From NCBI GenBank assembly GCA_023807065.1, contig JAJJLU010000665.1, positions 1 through 24,350 of the forward strand: a DNA stretch of 24,350 bases. The letters run 5' to 3'. The notes under the pieces were generated by a model. The model ran no database searches, was not told the origin of the DNA, and saw only the letters and a list, made by a program, of their open reading frames with translations. The position numbers and the translations under genes are program-made. Shown here in pieces: positions 17,378-24,350 of this stretch (position 1 is its first letter; each line of letters starts with the position of its first letter). The stretch is from Isotricha intestinalis. Taxonomy: Eukaryota > Ciliophora > Litostomatea > Vestibuliferida > Isotrichidae.

Positions 17378-17692
17378 ATGAGTATATTAAACTCAGCAGA
17401 AGCTTTAATAGGAAAAGAAACAGGTAAATGGGATTGTTCTGGATTTGTATCCCATGTCTATTCATTACATGGTATAAGTGTTCCTCATAGTAGCTCTGAA
17501 ATATGGTCAAAAGGACAAAATGCTAATGGATCTGCAGGAGATATTGTTTGTTGGAATGGACATGTTGGAATCTGTGATGGAAATGGTAATGTTATTCATT
17601 CATATAATAGTAATCATAATATTAGAAAAGATTCTATTGCTAATGTTTCTAAATGGGATAAAAGAGAGGTTAAAGGATATAGGAGATTTTAA
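17378..17692 (+). CDS. NlpC/P60-family cysteine peptidase, bacterial type
   Basis: This compact 104-residue protein is essentially one NlpC/P60 domain. The catalytic Cys20 is in WDCSGFVSHVY, His62 in GDIVCWNGHVGI, and the third polar residue is probably His74 in NVIHSYN; order and spacing match the family. Bacterial members cut D-gamma-glutamyl-diaminopimelate or related bonds in peptidoglycan stem peptides. A nuclear copy in a protist suggests lateral transfer from bacteria, with a digestive or antibacterial use inferred. There is no signal peptide and no obvious upstream exon in the 178-base spacer, so delivery to a food vacuole is unexplained. Codon use is as AT-rich as its neighbours, so any transfer is not recent or has been ameliorated. 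The CHAP family is a distant alternative. TAA stop. Confidence 0.88.
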   Translation: MSILNSAEALIGKETGKWDCSGFVSHVYSLHGISVPHSSSEIWSKGQNANGSAGDIVCWNGHVGICDGNGNVIHSYNSNHNIRKDSIANVSKWDKREVKGYRRF

Positions 17693-18238
17693 TTTTGTTT
17701 ATAAAAGTTTATTTTCACTTAAAAATTTTGCTTTTTTTTATTAATTACTTTTTATTTATGTTTTATTTTTGTTTTTCATTTTTTATTTTATAAAAATTGA
17801 AAATTGAATTTATGAATAATTCCTAAAACCTTCTTTTTTCATTCAAAATCTAAAAGCTAGGAAATTAATTATTATTTAATGAACATTCTTTAAAAACAAA
17901 TATTTTTAGTTTTTCGGTTTAATAATGAAAAGTTTATTATATATAAATTTTGATTATATTATAATTCATTAACATTATTAATTCTAAAAGATATCTATAT
18001 TAAAAGATATATTGTATTTTGTATTTGTTATGAAGAACAATTATAGTTTATAAACTAGTTATCTATATTTTACATTAAATAATTAAAAATAATTAAATAA
18101 AATAATTATAACAATTAATTTAATTTATTTAATAAAATTTAAAATAATAAATTATTATTTCAATATAATAAAGTATATTATTATTTATTTGATACAATGT
18201 TTTCTTACAAAAAAATTAGATATAATAAAAACTATAAT
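17693..18238. other. Convergent intergenic region, nothing recognised
   Basis: This 546-base stretch lies between the 3' ends of the NlpC/P60 gene and the cyclin-like gene. It is A/T-rich with stops in all frames, and no tRNA, repeat or hidden exon could be supported. It is long for a 3'-3' spacer in this window. Confidence 0.5.
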
Positions 18239-19630
18239 TCACATATATTTTTTTAAAGAAGGTAATTTTTGAGAGCTTTTAAATTTAGAATAACTGTGAT
18301 TATTATAAATAGTTTTTTTCTTTATTTTAGGTTCAGATAAATTTCTTCCTTTATTTTGAGAAGAAATTTTATCTTTAAACTTTTTACTTTCTTCTTTTTT
18401 AATAATAATAGTCCCAATAATATTATTTTGTCTTCTTACAATAGGATGCTTTTCACTAAAAGTTCCTTTACTAATTTTATTTATATCATTTACAAAATCA
18501 TTTTTACTTTTATTATTATTATTTCTTTTATCATTTAAATCGATTTTATTTTCAATTTTTACTGTTTTAGTCTTTGTTTTTTTTCTTTCTATTTTATTTA
18601 TTTCTTCATTTTTATTATTATTAAAAAATAAATTTGGAATTTCTGAAGTTTTATAACAATCAATTGAACAACGATTAAATAATTTCTTTTTATCACTTTT
18701 TAAAATAGGAGAAACTTGAAAAGAAATTTTTTTACTATTATTAATAGTTAATGCCTTATCTAAATTAAATAATTCATTTTTAATTTCATTATAACATTTT
18801 TCATAATCACTGAAATTAACATTATAAAAATTTTTAATAAACTTAAATTTTCCTTCTTCTTCACTAATAAATTTTTCTCTTCCAATTTGAATTAAACTAA
18901 AAGCAATTATAAAAGGATTATATAAAAAAAATAAATTTTTATCAGTTATATCACTTAAGCATTTTTTAATAAAATTATAAGTATTATTAATGATAGAATA
19001 ATTTTTCTGTGGTATTTCATCTTCAAAAAGAAAACCATTATTTAATATAATCATTAACCAATCAAAAGTAGAATAATTTATTAAATCATAATTAATTAAT
19101 TTTAAAGATAATATTTCATAAGTTAATAATTCATTAATTTGAAGATTTATTTTTTTTTCTATATTTAAAAACTCATTTAAATCTGCTTCGAAAATATCGT
19201 TTTCATTAAATTTTCCACTTATAATAAAAAATGATATTGTATAATATAATATTTGTTTGTAATTTAAATAAGAAATATTTTTTAAATTATTATCTAAATA
19301 ATATAAACTTCGATAAAAAGTAGAATCTGAATATTTCATTTTAATCTTTAATTTATGTAAAAGTAAAATAATATTTTTTCTATTTTTTAAATATGTATTT
19401 TCTGTTATTAAATCATTTATTTTTAAATTTCTTTTTGTCATTGATTCATATATTTTTATTGGAGATTCATTTATTTTTTTTTCCATTGATAATGGCTTTA
19501 TTGTATTATATAAATCTAAATTATCTTTTATTATTAAAGCACCACAATTTTCACAAAATAAATATTTTTCATTTATATCTTTTGATATTTTATTATGTTT
19601 ACATTTCCTTTTTAAAAATTGATATGACAT
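18239..19630 (-). CDS. Zinc-ribbon and cyclin-fold protein
   Basis: This 463-residue protein begins with a putative zinc-binding site, Cys10-x-His12 and Cys26-x2-Cys29 (CKH and CENCG). Residues about 82-196 resemble a cyclin box: NRKNIILLLHKLKIKMKYSD with STFYRSLYYLDNNL (family pattern of an Arg-led helix, then T..A...LD..L), then TYEILSLKLINYDLINYSTF (family pattern E..iL..L.f.l...tp). A second helical bundle runs to about 290. The rest is basic, Asn/Lys-rich and probably disordered, ending KLPSLKKYM. Cyclins activate CDKs; TFIIB-type proteins also combine a zinc ribbon with cyclin folds, but the canonical TFIIB motifs are not visible. The stop is TGA. It lies 172 bases downstream of the next minus gene. 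Cyclin fold is likely; kinase partner or transcription role unknown. Confidence 0.6.
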   Translation of the reverse strand: MSYQFLKRKCKHNKISKDINEKYLFCENCGALIIKDNLDLYNTIKPLSMEKKINESPIKIYESMTKRNLKINDLITENTYLKNRKNIILLLHKLKIKMKYSDSTFYRSLYYLDNNLKNISYLNYKQILYYTISFFIISGKFNENDIFEADLNEFLNIEKKINLQINELLTYEILSLKLINYDLINYSTFDWLMIILNNGFLFEDEIPQKNYSIINNTYNFIKKCLSDITDKNLFFLYNPFIIAFSLIQIGREKFISEEEGKFKFIKNFYNVNFSDYEKCYNEIKNELFNLDKALTINNSKKISFQVSPILKSDKKKLFNRCSIDCYKTSEIPNLFFNNNKNEEINKIERKKTKTKTVKIENKIDLNDKRNNNNKSKNDFVNDINKISKGTFSEKHPIVRRQNNIIGTIIIKKEESKKFKDKISSQNKGRNLSEPKIKKKTIYNNHSYSKFKSSQKLPSLKKYM

Positions 19631-19802
19631 TAAAAATAATTTTTTTTATGTTTTTTATTTATTTATTAATAAATTAAGTTATTTATTTTTCTATTTAATA
19701 ATCTAATAAGCAAATTTAAATGATTAATCTATTTATTAAATAACATAAAATATTTTTACAATATACTAAACCCAAGTAAAAGATATTATCTGATTAAATA
19801 AT

Positions 19803-20582
19803 TTAAACTTTTCCTAGTTTTAAATTTTTAATATAATGTTTATTGTTATTAATAACACTTAACAAAGTTAAATTTCTTTTATTTTTTTTATTATCAACTC
19901 TCTTATTGGAATTACTGTTTTTATTATTAGAAGTTTCATCATTATCCCACATTTTATGTAATTTAATAATATTATCATTAGTATTATAACTTTTATATTT
20001 TTTATCTTCTTTTTCTTTTTCTTTCTTTAATAAATTATTTAATTCAATATTACAATTATTACAATCTTTCCTAGAAAATTTTTTTCTTCTTAAAATTTTA
20101 CTTTTATTTCTATTTTTTTTTCTATCAGTAATAATAATATTACTTTTTAATAAATTACAAAAAGTTCTTAAATATCTAATATTAATTTCAACTTTTTTAT
20201 CTTTTTCTAAATTATTAAATTCTCCTTTTCCACTAAAGCCTTTTTTAACAAAAAAATCAGGATTTTTAGTTAATCTCATTTTTTTAGCAACGTTTAAGTT
20301 AATTGGAGAACTTTCATTTAAATTTAATTTAACTAAATAAAGAGGTAATTCATCTTTTTCTTTTAATCTTTTATAATCTTTTTGTGAATTTGTTATAATA
20401 TCTCTTTCTACAATAACATAATTTTCAAATTCATTAAAATAAGTTTCTATTGATTTACTATTTATTAAAAAATCTTTTTTAACTATTTTAGTATTTAATT
20501 CTTTATTTATTGAAATAAGTAGTTTTGTTCTTATATTATTTGCTTTTGTCGTTATATTTAATTTTTTGTTTTGTTTTAACAT
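19803..20582 (-). CDS. Basic protein of unknown function (259 residues)
   Basis: I do not recognise this protein. It is Lys/Asn-rich. Residues about 50-125 look most ordered (ETYFNEFENYVIVERDII, ELPLYLVKLNL, VAKKMRLTKNPDFFVKKGF), followed by a basic stretch (KKNRNKSKILRRKKFSRKD) that could bind nucleic acid or be a nuclear signal, then a disordered tail. Two Cys flank an Asn pair (CNNC) near residue 172. There is no signal peptide or membrane segment. It shares a 44-base divergent spacer with the next gene, so the two may be co-expressed. Coding status is supported by a full open frame in a background where random frames are short. TAA stop. Confidence 0.6.
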   Translation of the reverse strand: MLKQNKKLNITTKANNIRTKLLISINKELNTKIVKKDFLINSKSIETYFNEFENYVIVERDIITNSQKDYKRLKEKDELPLYLVKLNLNESSPINLNVAKKMRLTKNPDFFVKKGFSGKGEFNNLEKDKKVEINIRYLRTFCNLLKSNIIITDRKKNRNKSKILRRKKFSRKDCNNCNIELNNLLKKEKEKEDKKYKSYNTNDNIIKLHKMWDNDETSNNKNSNSNKRVDNKKNKRNLTLLSVINNNKHYIKNLKLGKV

Positions 20583-20626
20583 TTTTTTATTATATTAAAA
20601 GTTTAATTATATAATTTAGAAAAAAA
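20583..20626. promoter_or_regulatory. 44-base bidirectional promoter/leader region
   Basis: Only 44 bases separate the start codons of two divergent genes (20582 minus, 20627 plus). The spacer is A/T except for two G/C positions and ends in a run of seven A before the plus-strand ATG. Both promoters and both leaders must lie here or reach into the coding regions, unless one start is further downstream than chosen. Confidence 0.5.
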
Positions 20627-21151
20627 ATGGAAACAAATTTTCCTAAAAAATTAAGTAATATATATAAAGATAAAAAGGATATTATTCAATTAAAATCTTT
20701 TCCAATTAATTTTAAAGTAATTCCTAATTATAAGGAATTATTAAATAGAAAAATTGAACGAGAAATGATTTTTCATTCTCATAAAATTTTTCAAAATGAA
20801 CATTCAAATTATTATAATGATGATTATTTAGAATCATTTTATAATAATTTATATCATGGGAAAAAAAGAAATAATTCTTATTCAAAAACTAATCATAATA
20901 AATCTATTAATAATAAAAGTTTAAATAAATCTCAATCTTTTTTTTATATAACAGGAAAAATAAGAAAGAATAAAAAACAATTTTCTTTGCCAAAAATTGA
21001 AAGTTTTAAAACTGAAAATAACAATGATGATATTCAAATTAATAAAAATAAACAATTAAGTTTATTAAAAGATATTGAATTATTAAGAATAAAAAAAAAA
21101 AAAAAAAGTTTTTCGAACATAAAAGATTTAAGAATATTATTTCTTAACTAA
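20627..21151 (+). CDS. Small basic protein of unknown function (174 residues)
   Basis: I do not recognise this protein. It is Lys/Asn/Ser-rich with few ordered segments: LKSFPINFKVIPNYKELLNR (about 23-42), a Tyr-rich patch (YYNDDYLESFYNNLYHG), and a short FSLPKIESFK motif near 122. A homopolymer A run (about 21091-21105) encodes five Lys near residue 160, so a length error there could change the C-terminus. There is no signal peptide. It pairs divergently with the 259-residue gene. The protein is probably real because the frame is open throughout and starts in an A-rich context like its neighbours. Confidence 0.55.
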   Translation: METNFPKKLSNIYKDKKDIIQLKSFPINFKVIPNYKELLNRKIEREMIFHSHKIFQNEHSNYYNDDYLESFYNNLYHGKKRNNSYSKTNHNKSINNKSLNKSQSFFYITGKIRKNKKQFSLPKIESFKTENNNDDIQINKNKQLSLLKDIELLRIKKKKKSFSNIKDLRILFLN

Positions 21152-21780
21152 ATCATATATATTAATTATAATGTAAAAAGACAAAATAGAATAATCTATT
21201 TGTATAAATTCTCTTAAAGAAATCTTAACTTGTAATATAAAATAACAATAAAAATATAGAACTATAATTTATCAAACAAATTAAAATTTATTAAATTTAA
21301 TGTTTAAATGAAAAATATTTTTTTTAAAATTTAATTATTTTTTAAATTAATATTTTTTTAAATTAATAAAAATAATTAAATTAATTTTTTATCATTTAAT
21401 TTTTGTGGTTATTTTAAAAATAATTTCTTAAATAAATTATTATTAAATAATGATTAATATATTAATTTAATTGATTCATAAAATAATTAATTTTATAGAT
21501 TAATAACTATTGATTATTATAATATTATTAAAAAACTCATAATTTTTATGTTTGATATTTAAGGCTGATAAAATTTTATAATTTTTTTTCATTAAATGAA
21601 AATGGTGATCACCTTAATTTTCAATTTTATTTATATATATTTAAATGTTTATAACTTCAATAATATATATATTTAAAGATAAATACTCTCATAAATTATT
21701 TATTTTACTTTTTAAAGTTGGGTAAAATCATAAAAAAATTAAAATTAAAAATTCAATAGTTAAAAATAATATAAATTTAG
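21152..21780. other. AT-rich intergenic region with one palindrome
   Basis: This stretch of about 630 bases has no readable gene. It is dominated by TTAAT/ATTAA-type sequence. The one outstanding element is a palindrome centred on GGTGATCACC (separate entry). No RNA gene is recognised. Confidence 0.5.
21594..21627. repeat. Inverted repeat with perfect 10-base core GGTGATCACC
   Basis: The core at 21604-21613 is a perfect palindrome containing most of the G/C in this neighbourhood. Flanking arms AAATGAAAAT (21594-21603) and ATTTTCAATTT (21617-21627) are also complementary apart from a 3-base offset. It could be a dimeric protein-binding site or a hairpin; no function is established. Confidence 0.6.
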
Positions 21781-22612
21781 ATAAATCACTTTTTTAATTT
21801 ATATCGAAACGAATCCTTAAACTATAAAAATTTAAGTATAAATGAATCTATTTTTATTGAAAAATTTTTCTCTTCATTAAATAAACTAAATATAAAAAAA
21901 GAAGAAAAAGAGCAAAAAAAATTTTCTAAAAAAACATCAGATATAACTGCACTTTCAAGTAATAGTTCTTCTTTTTCAAATAATATTTTTTTAAAGACAC
22001 TAATTTAAATAAAGTGAATGAATTAAGAAAGTATTTCAATTTCAATAATCTATTTTTTAATTTATTTAAATAAAATCAAAATTCAAATTCATAAATTCAA
22101 AATCTTTTCACATTCTTTTCATATTAATTATAATAATCTAAGAATAAAATTAGGAATTGAAGATACTAGAATCTCACATTGATAGTCTTTTAAAAAAATC
22201 TAAAATAAAATGCTTAATTCATGAAGTTTTAAAATTAAGTTTAAATCTATTAATTGGATGATTACCTCAAAATATTATAAAATATAAAAATTGATTTTAA
22301 TAAGAAATATTTAATTAAAGCAATTTGTGATATTTATTATGAATATAAATTACTTCCTTCTTATGAAGAAATTATTAAAAAAATTTAATAAGAAAAGGGA
22401 AATTAGATTTATTTAATGAAATATTTAATTCTACTTTCCAACAATTTTATATGATTTATATTGATAGTAATTTATATAAAAAAGATTTTGGAAAAATTTA
22501 TTTAAAAGATGGTAAAAAAATTGCAATTTTATATGATTATATTTCTAAAAATATGTGCGAATATTTCCTATTAAGTAAAGGAATTAAAAAAAAAGTATTT
22601 AAAAATACTTAG
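21781..22612 (+). pseudogene. Decayed protein gene, family not recognised
   Basis: This is coding-like sequence broken by stops and frame changes. Segment A (21781 to about 22006) reads with normal codons, including NESIFIEKFFSSLNKLN, until a T/A homopolymer where the frame shifts. Segment B (about 22165-22290) reads HIDSLLKKSKIKCLIHEVLK, then a TGA at 22259-22261 where TGG would continue LIG-W-LPQNIIKY. Segment C (about 22300-22386) reads YLIKAICDIYYEYKLLPSYE. Segment D (22379-22612) reads DLFNEIFNSTFQQFYMIYID to a TAG stop. Stops at CAA- and TGG-like positions fit AT-driven transition decay. No homologue is recognised. Alternatives are a gene with several tiny introns (no convincing GT..AG pairs seen) or homopolymer sequencing errors. 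Its end overlaps the oppositely oriented 67-codon fragment by 14 bases. Confidence 0.55.
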
Positions 22613-22802
22613 TTTTTAAAGGTTCATAAAGGATAGATAATTTTAATTTCTTTGCATTTCTCATTTTTTGTATCATTGAATTATAAATCATATTTTTAAG
22701 TTTAATTTTATCAACATAAGGTGTATATAAAGTATTTTTACATTTTTCATAATTTCCAACTCTTTGACATACTCTTTTTAAAATAGGTTCAATTCTAATC
22801 AT
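22599..22802 (-). pseudogene. Truncated copy of the neighbouring secreted C-x8-C protein
   Basis: This 67-codon open frame matches the C-terminal third of the gene at 22973-23512: PILKRVCQRVGNYEKCKN here against RTLKRVCKTIMNMEKCKN there, with the same Cys-x8-Cys spacing (Cys12, Cys21) and a similar tail (KLKNMIYNSM against QLKIEIHNKM). It has no signal peptide. Directly upstream in frame are GKIYGS (compare GEIY in the full copy) and, before that, a TAA at 22821-22823, so the 5' part seems lost or partly deleted. It looks like a degenerate tandem duplicate. It could still be expressed as a small cytosolic peptide, but this is unlikely. TAA stop. Confidence 0.65.
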
Positions 22803-22972
22803 ACTACCATAAATTTTTCCTTATTCTATTATTTTCAGTTTTATGAACAAATATAAAAACTCAACTTTTAAAAGCATTAGAACTTAAAGGAGAACGAAAT
22901 AATTTATATTTATTTTATTTTAAATTTTTTAATCTAATCTTAAAATTTTATTTATTTAAAACATCATTTCTA
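22803..22972. other. Short spacer with remnant of the truncated copy
   Basis: The part next to the fragment (about 22803-22868, minus strand) still reads in frame as FLYLFIKLKIIE, stop, GKIYGS, which may be residual coding sequence of the duplicate. The rest is A/T-rich with no feature and includes the start region side of the intact copy's 3' end. Confidence 0.4.
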
Positions 22973-23512
22973 TTATTTTGGAAGTGGATTAAGTATTACC
23001 TTATAATCTTTATTTAATAAATAATTCATTTTATTATGAATTTCTATTTTGAGTTGTTCTTTAGTAATAATAGGAGAGACAAATTCATTTTTACATTTTT
23101 CCATATTCATGATTGTTTTACAAACCCTTTTTAAAGTTCTAATAGGAGGTAGAGCAGTTTCAATAAAAGCATAAATAAAAGAGATTTTAGTATGATATCT
23201 AGCTAATTTATAAATTTCACCTTTTACTCTTCCTCCAACTGATGGATCATAAATTAAATCAATATCTTTTACAAGTTCATAATGTGGATTTGCAATTTTT
23301 ATCCAATTTTGGACTTTTTTCGGAATTTGATTATGATTTGAAATTACTGATTTATAATCTCGATTAAGAGAAAAATCAAATCTAAATCCCTTTTTTAATT
23401 TTACATTTTCTAATATCTTGGAATAATCTTTCTTATTTTGTGCTCTCAAATTTATTATTCTTGAAAAAACCAATGATGTCAATGTTATTAATATTATGAT
23501 TGAGTATTTCAT
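22973..23512 (-). CDS. Secreted 179-residue protein with C-x8-C module, unknown function
   Basis: It starts with a signal peptide (MKYSIIILITLTSLVFS, cleavage probably near residue 17-24). The mature part carries FRFDFSLNRDYKSVISNHNQ (43-62), a YDPSVGGRVKGEIYKLARYH block (88-107), YAFIETALPPIRTLKRVCK (114-132) and Cys131-x8-Cys140, then an amphipathic tail. No named family is recognised. The whole mature region is collinear with residues about 58-190 of the lectin-like protein at 12958-14277, but here the bulb-lectin repeats are absent. A broken duplicate lies immediately downstream. It is the last gene before the telomere. Secretion or residence in a vacuole is inferred from the signal peptide. 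TAA stop. Confidence 0.75.
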   Translation of the reverse strand: MKYSIIILITLTSLVFSRIINLRAQNKKDYSKILENVKLKKGFRFDFSLNRDYKSVISNHNQIPKKVQNWIKIANPHYELVKDIDLIYDPSVGGRVKGEIYKLARYHTKISFIYAFIETALPPIRTLKRVCKTIMNMEKCKNEFVSPIITKEQLKIEIHNKMNYLLNKDYKVILNPLPK

Positions 23513-24325
23513 TTCTTTTTTTTAATTCAATATTTTTATTTTTTTTCTTTTCAGAAATATTATAATTTAGAAAGAAATATTTGATATAATGAAAAAGTCA
23601 GTTTATAATTTTTATTTGTTTTTTGAATTAATAAGTGATACTGATATTATTTTTATGATATAAAAATATTAAATTTTATTTTATTTTTTAAAAAAATAAT
23701 AAAAAAGATATCTTTTATTCATTCAAAATATTTTTTAAGTTTAACAAATATTAGATTTTTATTCAATTTATTTTCATTGGCTGTAAATCAAAACTTGGCT
23801 TATTTAAGAATTTAGAATTTATAGGTTTTAAAGTTTCTTGGCAAAAAAAAAATGTTTAACGTTAATTATTAAGGAAATATAAATATTATTATTTCTTATA
23901 ATATAGATTTTGTATATATAGGTTATTCAAATTTACCATTTATTATTTTATTAATAATTATAACTTTCCATTTTGATTGGTATAAATTAATGGAAAAAAA
24001 ACTATTATATACTTTGTAAAATTTAACATTAAACTTAAAATAATTTATTTTTTTAAAAATTCATAGTTGTTTTTAATCTAGAAAAATATATTTTTTATCA
24101 TTAATTTTTATGTCTTTGATGTGAAAATAATATATTTTTATTTATATTATTATCAAATAATAATTGCTTTTTTACCAATAATAATATTTCATAAGTTATT
24201 CAATAATTTATAGACCTTCAATTAATCATAAAACATAAAAATAAGAAATGAAAAACAAAATAAAATATTTGGCAGGGAAATATTTTTTTTTATTAAAAAA
24301 ATTTAACAATTTAAAAAATTTAAAT
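23513..24325. other. Gene-free subtelomeric region
   Basis: About 810 bases between the start of the last gene and the telomeric array. It holds the promoter of the 179-residue gene at its left end. Frames are interrupted by stops; one hydrophobic reading near 23916-24019 is not credible as a gene. No subtelomeric tandem repeat is seen. Confidence 0.5.
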
Positions 24326-24350
24326 GGGGATTGGGGATTGGGGATTGGGG
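24326..24350 (+). repeat. Telomeric repeat array, GGGGATT type
   Basis: Three and a half copies of the 7-base unit GGGGATT (three full units plus GGGG) run to the last base of the window, immediately after T/A-rich unique sequence. The G-rich strand reads 5' to 3' toward the end, the orientation required for a right-hand telomere. G4 runs are typical of ciliate telomeres (TTGGGG, TTTTGGGG), but the added A makes a distinct unit. Confidence 0.88.

Noticed and set aside
21781..22612. Alternative code (TAA/TAG read as Gln) to rescue the broken frame
   Set aside because: Intact neighbouring genes use TAA as the terminator, and frame shifts as well as a TGA would remain.
23916..24019. Hydrophobic reading (YIGYSNLPFIILL type) as a small membrane protein
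   Set aside because: It has no proper start, lies in A/T-only subtelomeric sequence and could arise by chance from T-rich DNA.
1..24350. tRNA, rRNA, CRISPR array, transposase or integrase
   Set aside because: No cloverleaf-like G/C-rich segment, regular spacer array, or mobile-element protein was found on either strand.

Overview
The window looks like the end of an AT-rich macronuclear chromosome from a ciliate. Four things point there. The right edge is a G-rich heptamer array (GGGGATT, 24326-24350) whose G strand runs toward the terminus, as at a telomere. Genes are dense and nearly intron-free, with one 31-base GT..AG intron. There are ciliary genes (SPAG17 and IFT20). One small bacterial-type NlpC/P60 peptidase sits among eukaryotic genes. 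Every intact frame reads with the standard code: Gln is CAA, Trp is TGG, and genes end in TAA or TGA. This excludes the TAA/TAG=Gln code of Tetrahymena and Paramecium. Standard code, extreme AT richness, few tiny introns and a bacterial peptidase together suggest an anaerobic or rumen-type (litostome/entodiniomorph) ciliate. That placement is inference; only the telomere-like end and the gene content are seen directly.

Layout from left to right. 1-1165 has no intact gene, only a possible decayed coding stretch. 1166-2029(-) is a GDP-mannose pyrophosphorylase that lacks most of its C-terminal beta helix. 2563-3411(+) is a Mei2-like RRM protein. 3779-10303(+) is a 2174-residue SPAG17/PF6 central-apparatus protein. 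10541-10961(-) is a two-exon IFT20. 11099-12808(-) is an IQ/MORN protein with an N-terminal acylation signal. 12958-14277(+) is a secreted protein with bulb-lectin-like hairpins. 14497-17199(+) is an ankyrin-like plus CNOT10-like TPR protein. 17378-17692(+) is the NlpC/P60 peptidase. 18239-19630(-) is a zinc-ribbon/cyclin-fold protein. 19803-20582(-) and 20627-21151(+) are two unrecognised basic proteins diverging from a 44-base spacer. 21781-22612(+) is a decayed gene. 22599-22802(-) is a truncated copy of the secreted protein at 22973-23512(-). About 0.8 kb of gene-free subtelomere and the telomeric array follow.

How the genes fit together. SPAG17 (axoneme), IFT20 (intraflagellar transport) and possibly the membrane-anchored MORN protein belong to building or running cilia. 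GMPP feeds GDP-mannose to glycosylation. The CNOT10-like, Mei2-like and cyclin-like proteins are RNA or cell-cycle regulators. The most novel signal is a secreted module with an invariant C-x8-C core. It occurs three times here: in the lectin-like protein, in the 179-residue subtelomeric secreted protein, and in its broken copy.
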